A program made the translations under genes and the position numbers. This document shows, piece after piece, positions 46,701-58,300 of a DNA stretch of 64,000 nucleotides. Location of the stretch: positions 374,501-438,500 of the forward strand of contig NC_135241.1 in NCBI RefSeq assembly GCF_947623445.1, written 5' to 3'. The notes under the pieces are model-generated. The model made no database searches, had not been told where the DNA came from, and saw only the letters and a list, made by a program, of their open reading frames with translations. Origin of the DNA: Clavelina lepadiformis. Lineage: Eukaryota > Chordata > Ascidiacea > Aplousobranchia > Clavelinidae. Position 1 is the first letter of the stretch. Each line of letters begins with the position of its first letter.

Positions 46701-48520
46701 AGAAATGTGTAGTAAAGATTTACGAGAAGTAAGTATGTCAGAGTCCATGCAAATACAGTTAAAACTTGTTCATGATCATTTGCTACAATATTTCACAACA
46801 ATTGCTGTGACAATAACCTGATAAATAACATTGCGATTTAGGGCAAGACAAACCCCCGCCGGGAATGGTCTGAGAAGGCAAAGCAGTTTATTCGCGAAAA
46901 TATCAAAGATGATTCTTTAGATCATTATGAAAAGGATTTGCATAATAAATTAAATCTCTTGAAAGATGAATTTCATAAGGAAACAAAAAGAGTTAGTTGA
47001 TTTTTTACTCGCCTTATACTTAAATATTATTTAAAATTAATATAATATTGAATAAAAGAAATCGTTTCGTGACGTGACATTGGCGCTTGTATCATCAGAA
47101 AGAGAAGTTTCTTGAGATGGAAGAAGATTCAACTTCAGACGACACAAGACAGGTGCCAATATTAAAACGTTTTATGGAACCATTTTCGTATGTCATCTTG
47201 TTCAACATTACACGGATAAAACAGTAATACAGTATACGTAATTTTATTTTAAATGTGTTCAGCAATTATGCTGTATCTGAAAGAACTTAATTCTTTGATC
47301 ACTTTTTTTTTGTCCAGACTTAAGTCAACTCACATTAAACAAAGGTATTCAGTTGTTTAATGTAAACTTTAACTTTTTCCTGACAAAGAAATTTTTTATC
47401 AGATATGGAAATTGGCGCTTCAACACTCATTTGAATTCCAGATCAATTTGCGAAAGGTGATTTAGAAATTGTTCATGTTTCTCGTATCTAGTCTGCAGTA
47501 ACCTTACAAGAAATTACAACAATCATTTAATTTTTGTTAAATAACATTTGTTTGTTTTTGATTTATTTTCTCTCATGAGATTGTCATAAACATTGATTTG
47601 TTGCATCCACAGCTTATTGATGAAGGTCTTACCAAAGAATCAATGAAGAATAAGCGCCAACCGATGATATCTGCGCACGTTGAGAACTTTCAATCAACAG
47701 TTTCTAAAAAGTTTCCGGGAAATGATAAAATAAAAGATGCAGCAGAAATGCTTCAAACAGAATGCGACGAAGACTTTACCACTTTTTTAGCACAATACGT
47801 CGAAACCATGGTTAGTTCATTGCTGTTATATTTTATTTCAGACCCAGACCATTAAAATTAGCTCGGAAACTTTTGATAAATAGATTCATTTATCACAGCC
47901 TGCTTCATTTGTACGTGTCACAACAGTTACAAACTGGATACTAAAAATACTCAACTGAATATAATCAAGGATTGTTGAATAACGAACATGGCAACACTAA
48001 ATTTTCTTGGCTGCAGCTGATTTTGTTTGTTTTTTTTTTGCCAATTTTTGTTTCACTTTGTTAATTTCTTGATAATTTTCAATAACCAGCTAACGTGATA
48101 CAGGTGGTGCAGGATTTGGGATTTGCAATCCGCCGGAAAGAAACCGTTCTAAAATACTTTAAGTTCATGCATAAGGTATGTTAAGCATTTTTCTTTTGGT
48201 ATTATGCCTGTAAATATTGCCTATATAATTATAATAATTAGCTTAAATATCAAAAGGTCACAAATTTTTTGTGGTCATTGCAGGTAACTTCAGATATCAA
48301 TGTCAGCCTGTCAGAGGTAAAATATCTGCATGAGATGTTTCTTGTCGACTTACACGAGCGCTACCGTTCGAAGGAATATAAAAAAACCGAGGTCGACTGC
48401 CGCTGTAGGGAGATGGAATCATATTGCATCGAGGAGAGCTTTAACAGGATCGTGCAACTGCTGGAGAAAAGAAAGAAGTTTTCTCGGCAAACACAATCGA
48501 CACAACCGCCGGTTGCGTAA
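43729..48520 (+). CDS. Atlastin/GBP-like large GTPase, copy A
   Basis: Fifteen exons: 43729-44118, 44351-44482, 44925-45077, 45268-45345, 45547-45790, 45877-46061, 46153-46224, 46400-46600, 46657-46728, 46842-46991, 47099-47152, 47403-47456, 47613-47810, 48104-48175, 48284-48520. They sum to 2292 bp in phase, giving 763 residues (736 if 43835-43915 is an intron). Motifs: P-loop GAMRSGKS (about 110-117, with the Arg that is catalytic in atlastin GAFRKGKS), RETAG switch I, DTQG (181-184) and the RD base-specificity motif (RRDW, about 258). A long alpha-helical, coiled-coil-like C-terminal half resembles GBPs. The G-domain wording (FKWKQGCMRET, ATLLMDTQG) is closest to atlastins, but atlastin's C-terminal membrane hairpin is absent. 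Likely role: membrane remodelling or cell-autonomous defence (inference). Paralogues lie at 50-54 and 55-60 kb. Confidence 0.9.
43835..43915 (+). other. 81-bp stop-free alternative intron / hydrophobic segment in copy A
   Basis: Begins GTAAAG after CAACCAG and ends CTTCCTTAG before GATTCTTC. It is exactly 27 codons and open. Read through, it encodes a hydrophobic helix (YWMKVIFIFISIIFSVIKFV). Spliced out, it gives QPGFFDDE, matching the exon junction of the minus-strand paralogue. A second in-frame acceptor (TATTTTCAG) lies inside, ending at 43891. Confidence 0.75.
45427..45460. repeat. (CAAA)n microsatellite
   Basis: About eight AAAC/CAAA units in intron 4 of copy A. The same place in copy C (about 57181-57195) has only about three units, so it expanded after the duplication. 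Confidence 0.9.
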
Positions 48521-49454
48521 TATTCCTACAAGTGTGATTTAGTGCTTCTGAAACTTGTGAAAAATACGAGAAACATTTCAAACGATTGTTGTAATTATAT
48601 ACAGCACAATAATTTATGGCTAATAAAGAGGTGAAATCATGTTGAAATATTTTTCGAGCATCGCGTGGTTAGAAGCAAAAGAACTGCAAGTAAATACATT
48701 GAAGCAAAGTCGTTAGAAGTCGCATCGTTAGAAGCAAAAAAGATGCAAATAATACATCGCAACGCCTCTTCTTTTTCTGAGCGAAAATTCAACCAGATTG
48801 TTAAAGTGCTCAGTTAGAAGTCTGCAGACGTGGTCGCAAACAGCTCCGAAGTGCAATCATGTGATATAGTATTGCGAGCCTACTTGATGGGACACAACAA
48901 CGTGTCTGACAGAGTGTATTGACCGGATCATAGGCCGGAACGCCAATTACGTTTTGCAGCAATTCTCCAGCAGGTACTCCCTGGTAGCCAGCAAAATTTT
49001 ATAAACCGTAGACTGTTTAGTCTCAACAGGAAGCTGAGATACGAGATTGTCGACGCCAAGTTGCAGCAACCGCTAACAAGGAAGAAGCCTAATTGCAGGA
49101 GAATGACGTAGACTGAGACAGTATCAAGCACACAGTGGTCATGGTGATGCGCTGAAAGTCGGCTTTCAGACACGTGAGAAGATCTCTGATGTGAGATTTA
49201 GAGCTGAATTGAAATTGAAAAGCGAAATCTGATTCCGTAGAAGCCCAGGAAAGAATTCATGAAATTTGGTACAAGACCCATCAAAGGACAGATGGGTGTC
49301 CAAGGACTGTCAGATGTTGGAAATGCATTGCGCGTGCGGCCTCGTGTTTCCTGTTATCAATCCCATGCTTAGAGCAGGAATCCTTTCACTTTAGTAAAAG
49401 ACTTATAAAATAGAAGATTGATAATATACTTATTGTCTAGTACTCTAGTGCATA

Positions 49455-49990
49455 AAAGTCAATGGAGAATGATTCAACGTAATGCGCTACAATATAATTA
49501 TTAAGCAGTATAGCAGGTAAGTTTATATGTTGTTTAGTCGCTAGACAATAAGTACACTAGTCACTCTAGTGCATAAAAATCAACGGGGAATGAACTCGAA
49601 AACAGATCCGTGGCAGAAAGAGTGAAACGTGTTTAATCTTCTTTGCATTGTCGGATTCTTTATTAACATGATTCTACAAATGAAGGGATTTTTATAATGG
49701 TTATTCGCTCAATGTGATGTAGGAATGTTGTATTAAAGAATGTGAAGTTGAAGGCAGTTTAAGTCTAAATGCCCATCCATAGGGGTCAGTGCAAATACAG
49801 GTAAGGATGCGTAGTGTAGTGTGAAGCACAATTACGGCGTTGCAATGATGAAGGCAACAAACAACAACAACATCGATTTCCACTTGAATCAGTTCTGTAC
49901 GAAAACAAGCTTTTCGTCAAGTGCATAAAACTCAACAAGGAATGATTCAAATTAGTGCGTCACAATTTAATTATTAAGCAGTAGAATAGA
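49455..49990. repeat. Short dispersed direct repeats around GTGCATAAAA
   Basis: The segment GTGCATAAAAnTCAAnGnGGAATGA occurs at about 49450, 49570 and 49920, two of the three followed by a similar AATTATTAAGCAGTA stretch. A related copy is at about 40522 in unit 1. Identity of the repeat is unknown. Confidence 0.6.
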
Positions 49991-50161
49991 CAACGCCATG
50001 TACGGTTGAAACGTCACAAAGTACAGAACGGTACATAGAAATAAATTCAAGGCACAAGGATTAAACAAGGTAAGATTCTTTCTACAAAAGACACCTAATG
50101 TAGACACAAGTTACAAGCCAGCGGTAACTTTAGTGACCAACAAAATGTTTGCTGGCAATTT

Positions 50162-53100
50162 TTATTCTAAAAAAGCTCTTTTTCTTTTCTCCATTAGTTG
50201 AATGAATCTGTTATAATTCTCCTCAATGCATTCTAATTCTACCGCCTTGTGACGAGCGATCTCCGCTTCATCCCAGTCTGACGCTTGATAGCTGTCCTCT
50301 AACTTTGCAAGAAACATCTCGTGCAGATCGTGCAGCTGCAGAGGGTTGAAGTAGAGATTGGAAGTTGCCTGCAATAACAGAAAGTTTGTTCGGTTCCGTA
50401 GAAAGATCAATAGAATCATCAATTGCTGTTTTATAGGATATTTATTTGAGAAGGTCATTTTACCTTAAATTTATCAAATCACGGTGAAAACTCTGGTTTT
50501 ATAATGAAATGGGCGGGTGTTGTTAAAATCTAAAACGCAAACATATACCTTATACATGAAGTCAAGATATTCCAGGACGGTTTCTTTTCGATGGAGCGCA
50601 AATTTCCTGTCATTCACTTTCTGGATGACGATATTTATTGAAACCAGCAGAAGGAATAACAGTAAAGTAAATACATAAACTTATTCCGCAACGCAACGAA
50701 AATAAAAGCATCGCGTGCAAAATAAATCACTTACGATCCTGGTTCACAATATGGAAATAGAAGCAAAACATTTCAATGAACCTGTTTCTGTTAGTTGGCA
50801 ATTTACCATCGTACTTACCAAGGTGTCTTTGTATTTTGTTAAGAAAGTGTCAAACGCTTTGTTGCAAGCTAATTGGAGCAATTTTGATGAAACCTCTATT
50901 TCATCACTTCCTGGACATTTTTCAGAAAGTTCTGCTCGAAACTTTTCAACCTCTGCGTTTATCATCGACTGGCGTTTATTAACAACTGAATCTTTCATGA
51001 AACCGTCATCTCCAATCTATGAACGCAACAATTTAGTCGTTATCACAGAAACACGCTGTTTAACTCGAATACAATTTCTAAGAACCTTCCATAAATCCTT
51101 CTTGAAATTGTCCAAGTGTTGAACCGCCAATTTGTTTATTTGCTAAAAAAAATGTCATATTCAGTTAACATGCAAGTACATTTACTGTCGATACTGGTGA
51201 AATAAAATTACATGAAACCATTACTTTGAAATTATTAATTGAATTATGAATTATTATATTACTAATTATTATACATTAACAGGTAAAATGCAACAAAACT
51301 TGATGTAATGATTACTTTATTCTTCTATTTTTATTACCTGGCTTGTAATTCCAGCCATTAAAACTGCTTCACTGGCAACGAATGCATTTTTCTGAAAATA
51401 ATGATTGTATGAGTCAAATAATAATGTCGTCAAACAATCGTCGTTGTTCAATATTTCGTTAATTGTAAGCATTTAAATATTTTAATTTGTTTTGTGATTT
51501 AAACGAACCGCCTGAGTTGGAGTCGCAAAAGCATCGTCGATCATCTTTAGCAGAAGGCGTTCATATTCAGCACAAAGAGCATTTAACTTGATATTTGCCC
51601 GAAGAAAATCTACCGCATTTTCAATACTTCTTCCACGATCCATGCCCTGAATTCCAACGATTTTGATTATTCCTCATCCACAAACATACATTAATGGTGG
51701 AGTAATACACAGCTTGAAAAAATTTTGTGTCACTATTTTTGCACGGGCCGGTGCGTATTTTCTTAAAATAACGTTTAAATTTTAAAACATTTATACATCA
51801 CTATTCTCTTAATTACTTTTTGTAAATCTTCAAAAAAGATTTTCTTTGCATTAGAGGAATATCCTTCACATTCGTGATGAAGCTTCAGCTGCAGACAATT
51901 CATTTAAATGATGAAAAAATCTTTTATTTTACTCCATAAATTAATTGCCTTACATCGTTTATCGACTGCATTTCTTCAAACCGGAATAAAAGTTCCTTAA
52001 ATTCGGCATCCAGTTGGTCTTTGCATTTTTCAAATATACCGTGAAAACTTCTGGACAAGTTTTTCATTTCCGAATCAAATTTCTCGCTAAGTTTAAGTGT
52101 CAAGATTTCGTGATTTTCCCGGAGATGTTCTTTTAAGGATTGCTTTTGTAGCAACTGCAACATAGAGATCTGTCAACATCCAGGTTCTCTTGAAGATGCA
52201 ATTGTGTAAAATAACATAAAGTTACAGCTTTCATTTTTTACATTTCTATATTTCTTATCCATGAACAACATGCTGTATTTGTGACCTTAGGTGTTAACTG
52301 AGGGCGTTTCACCTGCGTCATTTCCTGTTGATATGTTTTCACCAAGGAAACAATCAAGTTCCGGGCGATGATCTCCACGTGCTCCTGCAGAACAAATGCG
52401 AAACGATAGGTTGAAGGTTCCGATATAAATCAAGTCCAACTCACCTCTATTGTTGTCAATGGAATGGATATTGCTCCACTTTGAAGAATCTTATTAAAAT
52501 GGTTCAAATATTTCAAGACATCTTCGCCTTTCAATTCTACACCTCCCACTTTTTTCGTTTTAACGTTGATTGGATGAAAATTTTGAAAGCAAAATTCACC
52601 CAGATATATTTTAAAATCATCTTTTATATCTGTGAGAGAAATTGGATTTAAAAATAATTTATTTAAATTGTTGAAAATCCATCAAATATTAGGGCTGGTA
52701 TCTACCTTTGTAGCAAAGTCGTTCATACAGCGGAAGATTTTCACCAGTTACCATTGGTCCAGGAATTGGCAAAAGAAAACACGTCACTTCTTCAAAAGCA
52801 TGCTTTATTGTTCTTCTGATAACGATGTTGTTAATATCGGAGTTGTTTTCGGCAAGTTTGTTGTACATGTATTTCTTGCCACCTTCACATCCGTAAAAGT
52901 ACATTTCCTCATCTGTCCAATCTCGTTGCAAAAAACAAAGTCCCTGAGAACAATAGAATTGAAACAATAGAACACATCGCTCTGTGCTTCCGAAGGTCAA
53001 TTGCCCTTTTATGAAAAATGGGGTTCAAAATTAAAACCTGAATTGACATTTGACTTATTGCTGCAAACGTTGGGCATTAGTCGACTTTTCTTGCAAATGG

Positions 53101-54761
53101 ATCATATTATTCATATTTTTACCTGAAATAGATGTTGCTCAAGTTCATGTTGCTCGGTTATATGGTTGTTAAGCTTCGATGAATATTTTATGAAGGTCTA
53201 ACAAAAAAAAAAAACTCATTAACTTTAACATTATGCCACATTAATACAACAACGAAGAGAATCATTTTACAAAGCTGCATAACAGAAACTAAAGTCAATT
53301 TTAATTTATTAAGATGAGCATAAATGTTGGAAGTGAAGCCGAAAGTTAGAATGGTCTAATACATAAAGCTTGTTTTTAAAAATCGAAATCTAGAGGATCT
53401 GGAATATAGTATAACGTCATCAATCCCGATGTTAATATATTCAACTAATATTGACCTTTGCAATATTCAAGGAAGATTGTACAATTACTTACGCTTAAAG
53501 TTTTCAGATGGTCTTCATTGATGATTCCTTTAATGTTGTAAATCTGCAAGGAACTGAGCAAGGTGCTGAATGCAAAGATGTCGTGAGAAATTTTACTCCC
53601 ACTGTCACAAAAAGTTCCCTGCGTGTCCAGGAAGAGAACTGCGACCTGCGATGAATAAATATCACATCATAATCTGTGTCACGAGCTTTTTCAAGAGAAG
53701 TTTTGAATTTTTTACTTTATTATCACTTGGACATGTTGCAAGCTGCTGTTCTTCTGGAATCTTTAGCAAACTAAACTCCTATTCGTCCTATTTCTTTTTA
53801 TTACAAAGTTATTTGATGTTCTTCGCACATTCTCCTGTTACTACGAATACTTTGCACATACATCACATAGCAATAGAACATACAGTACCTTGGAACCATC
53901 AACTTTAGGCGTAAGGAAAGGTTGACTCCACATGTAAATGCCCCGAGTTTCCCGCTCACAACCTCGCTTCCACTTGAAGTGTTGTGGAACTTTCTCTTCA
54001 TAAGGAAGCTCAGCTGTGCTCTGAAACGCAATGACTTTAGAATAAGTCGATTACTTACACAACTGACAGAATATCAGTAAAATTTCCTCCAATCAATGTC
54101 AATATATAGCCTACGTAATTCGTCGTATTCAAAGCAAAGGAATTAATGACTTTAAATATAAACAATACGTCATCAACATGAACAAATCTAATCAGAATCT
54201 TTATGTAGGCTTAAGATTTTAATTTCAACACCAGTCAGGCAGAATATAAACAATGAAATTGATTTTATAATTATTCCAATACAACACTGTCGGTAAACAC
54301 AACTCTTCAAAACCTCTGAGTTCAAGTAACGAAGCAGAAGAGTGAGAAGAAATGATTTTCCACTTCTCATGGCTCCAGTCACCGACACAATCATCACAGG
54401 ATTCTCTTTGACATCCGGATGATGAAAGATTTTAATCAACGCTTCTTCGTTTAACTCGTATCCTCCTTCCTCTTTCGGCTTCAATATTTGGAGAGCTGCC
54501 TCATCTTCGAAGAATCCTAAGGAAGGAAAATCAAAACATATCCAATGGAAATATTTCTAACTATTGTAATATAACTTACTTACTCTATTATACAGTAACT
54601 TACTAAACTTTCCGATACTGTTGGTTTTTACCTTCTGATAAACATTCTGATAAACACCTTGTATTATCTGACGCTTCTCCAGGATATTCTGTACAAGCCG
54701 CTTTCTTTACCGTTGCTTCCTCTAATTTAACAAATCCTTCTTTCTTGCCACTGTCAGCCAT
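50162..54761 (-). CDS. Atlastin/GBP-like large GTPase, divergent copy B
   Basis: Sixteen exons on the minus strand: 54761-54632, 54516-54314, 54020-53889, 53645-53493, one at about 53199-53124 (75 bp), 52943-52706, 52629-52445, 52384-52313, 52154-51954, 51888-51817, 51646-51509, 51391-51338, 51142-51086, 51016-50819, 50620-50549, 50368-50162. They total 2187 bp, giving 728 residues in phase. Motifs: GAMRSGKS P-loop, RETRG switch I, DTQG and QRDW (RD motif). It has no transmembrane stretch: the site where copies A and C read a hydrophobic helix is here a longer intron with stops. Most of the protein is only moderately similar to A and C, yet the P-loop exon is nearly identical. It is transcribed head-to-head with copy C from a shared region. 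Confidence 0.88.
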
Positions 54762-55397
54762 ATTTTATGAAAGGAAAAACTTAAACAACAACTTCAAACT
54801 CGAACTGCAACTACAACTACGCGACCTATAACGTTGAACTTGTAAAGTTTTCAGCTACTGGTTTCAAGATAACGAAGACACAAGAAGATAAGAATGAAAA
54901 TCGACGCATTAATTGACCTCGAAATTGTTCTTAAACATTTCGGGCAACGCGCAATCACCAAGAATGCGATTGATTGCCAATTAAGCGCGTGTTCTACGTG
55001 GACAGCAGGACAAGATTTGAACAACAAACCAATGAAGTTATTTCAGCGAGTTAGGTCGGGGTCAGGTTGTCAGATTGCGACCGTTGTAGATGGTGAGACC
55101 GTCGGTTCAAGGTTTGTTTGGTGTCTTCATTATCATGAGTACAGTCGCTGAAAACTTTACAAATTCAACATTATAAGATACGCTGTGGACGATGTAGACG
55201 CTGTAGGATGAAGGGAACAAAGTACAAAGAACTATTGCTTCTATCCAATGAGGAGTTGTAAATTTAACGGAATAGGATTCAGAGAGTTTTTTTAAATTGT
55301 AACTTGCTGTGAAATGATTAAAAATTTATCATCACATGTCGCGTAGTTGCATTTCGAGTTTGAAGCTTGTTGTTTATAGTTTTTCGTTTTATAAAAT
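54762..55397. promoter_or_regulatory. Bidirectional promoter region with inverted homologous arms
   Basis: 636 bp separate the start codons of copies B and C. The sequence next to each ATG is shared in inverted orientation: TTTATAAAATATGG-like at the ATG, GTCGCGTAGTTG and CGAGTTTGAAG just upstream, and ACCAGTnGCTGAAAACTTTA farther out (about 54850 on the minus strand, about 55140 on the plus). The matching stretch upstream of copy A is about 43200-43728. Promoter function is inferred from position and conservation. Confidence 0.6.
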
Positions 55398-58300
55398 ATG
55401 GCTGACAGTGACAAGAAAGAAGGATTTGTTAAGTCAGAGGAAGCAACGGTAAAGAAAGTGACTTCCCCAAAGTCGTCGAAAACAGAAATAAACCGGCAAC
55501 CAGGTAAAGACCAATATTGGATGAAAGTTATATTTATTTTTATTTCAATAATATTTTCAGTAATTAAGTTTGTAACTTCCTTAGGATTCTTCGATGATGA
55601 GGAAGCTCTCCAAATATTGAAGCCGAAAGAGGAAGGAGGATACGAGTTAAACGAAGAAGCGTTGATTAAAATCTTTCATCATCCGGATGTCAAAGAGAAT
55701 CCTGTGATGATTGTGTCGGTGACTGGAGCCATGAGAAGTGGAAAATCATTTCTTCTCACTCTTATGCTTCGTTACTTGAACTCAGAGGTTTTGAAGAGTT
55801 GTGTTTACCGACAGTGTATTATTCGATTGAAGGATCTGCCCTAAACGTTCCATCACTTGAACTTTCTCCATTGCATGTTTTCATATGTATTTAAAAGGAA
55901 CTTATCTAAAAGTTAAAATACGTTTTAGGTCAATTTGCAAAAGTTTTCGAACTCGGGTGGGATTAGTAAAAATTGATTTTCTTCTCTTTCAATGGAACAA
56001 TGTTTAAAATTTAAATTTGTTTGCTTAAACAGTTTTTTGTTTTATAACCGACGTGTGTTCGGTTGCTTGTAATGTTTTGGAATTAAAAATAAATGTTTCA
56101 GATTGGAACTGCGTTTTGTTCTCCGTCAAGAATTCTTCAACACTTCAAATGGAAACAAGGCTGCATGAGAGAAACTGTCGGCGTATATATGTGGAGCAAA
56201 CCTTACTTCATTCATAAAACCGATGGTTCAATGGTTAGTTGCATGGCTATACCAACTGCTTATAACTCGTAGTCAAGAAGAATATTCTGGAACAGCTTCA
56301 ATTTCCTTGTAATCATAAAATATTCTGAAACGCTTCATTGAACACGAGGTCTAGTTCGAGCTTCAGAACGAGCAAGTTAAACAAAATTTGCCAGATATCT
56401 CCCATTTTTCTTTGTTAACGTTTCTCTGAAATAAAGTAAGAATTACAATGCAAATACTCTTAACACTGTACTAATAATAAAAAAACATTGAGACATCTGT
56501 CACTGTAAAAATACGATTATTCAGACTCGTCTCCTGAACGTCAAATAGTATTTTCATCCATATTAATCCCATTTTTAACCAGCAGCGATGTTGTCTGGGA
56601 AGCATCAAAGACCTGATTTATGAAACTCTAAGCTTATACCGACCTGGACAGGGTGAAGCTGAATCTATTTTCATTGCAGGTTGCCACCCTACTCATGGAC
56701 ACGCAGGGCGCCTTCGATGAGAGCGAATATCGAGCTTCCTTGGACATCTTTGCCTTCAGCACCTGGCTCAGTTCCTTGCAGATTTGCAACGTTCAAGGAG
56801 ACATCGGTGAAGATTATCTTCGATTTGTAAACGTAAGATTTTTATCGACTCTAATAAATGTTTGCAACGGATTATAATTATGCGATATACTGAAGTTATG
56901 AAATTGATCTGTTTGTATTTTTGCATAAAACTAATTTCCTCTCTTTGAAATCGCGCCAATCTATGCAGACTGCGTGACTAAAAATTGGCGTTAAATTAAC
57001 GTCAAATGTTTTTGTTTTTAAGAATTTCGTGAAGTATTCATCGGACTTGCGCAGTCTTTTAAAAACTGACGATTTTGATCGTAAACAATCACCGTTTCAG
57101 GTAACTTGGAAAATCCGTAACTAATCTATTTTAGCTGAACTGGCCGAGAATTTAAACTGTTTTGAAATAAACAATTTTCAACAAACAAACAAACATACCA
57201 ACAACCAGTGCATATAGGTGCAGGGAAAATAAAAGCCAATGTTGTATGTTGACCAACTATTCAGTCTTTAATTGTCTTCAGGGATTCTGTTTCTTGCGAC
57301 GAGACTGGACAGATGAAGAAACTTATTCTTATGGATTTCAAGGCGGACATAAATATCTAGCTGCCCAGCAGGCGAAAATCATCTCCAACAGAAGTAACAA
57401 TATCGATGATAGATCTGAAATCGAAAGTGTCTTTGAAGAAGTGCAATGTTATCTTCTGCCAAGTCCCGGAGACATAGTGATTGGAGGATTTTATCCTAAT
57501 GTAGAAAATAAGCTTCATTATTCAAGTATGCACCAACAATACCGGTGGAATTTGCAACTAACCTAAGCATTCAACTCATAAAATATTTAAAAAAAAATTT
57601 ATGTCACAGGTTTGAAAGAAGATTTCATATTACATCTGGATGAGTTTTGCTTTCAAATATTTCAACCTGACTTTCTTACAACGAAAAAAGTGGGAGGCTT
57701 AGAGTTGAAAGGCGAAGATGTCTTGAAATATTTGCACCAGTGTCATGAACTTCTTGAAAGTAGAAAAATATCCGTTCCATTGACAATAATAGAGGTGAGC
57801 TGGAGAGTTTTTGTCTGCTTAGTAATAATAATAATAATCCATGACAACATAATTATTATCGGTTTCTTCAATCTATCAGCATTTGTTCTACAGGCACAAG
57901 CACAGACCATAGCCCAGAACACAATAGTTTCGTTGGTGGCAGAATATGAACAACAAATGACCCAGGTGAGCTAATCTCCTTATTGCTTCCGTTATAAATT
58001 CAGCTTGCGGTTAATATATATACACGCCGGATGTTCAGTTAAGCTTTGTCGGTTTTGTAAAAGTTTGAAGACCGGTTTACTCCAAATTATTTTTTATGTT
58101 AAAATACGGTCGTATGTTGACATGGATGTCAATGTTGCAGGTCGTTGAAAACATCTTACCATCAACTAAGTTCTATGAAAATCACACAGCTCTGAAATCG
58201 AAACTAAACGATCGGTTTTCTTCGAGAATGAAAGACTTATCAAAGAAGCTCGATCACATCTTTGCAAATTGCGGAAGACAACTGGATTTGGAGATCAAAG

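Larger units (their letters stand above)
40066..48985. repeat. Segmental tandem duplication, unit 1
   Basis: The left edge (40066-40510) matches 48990-49440 almost base for base; the right edge (about 48895-48985) matches 60425-60500. The unit contains a degraded minus-strand GTPase copy (about 41100-43165) and an intact plus-strand copy (43729-48520). It is shorter than unit 2 mainly because its minus-strand gene has lost exons. Confidence 0.85.
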
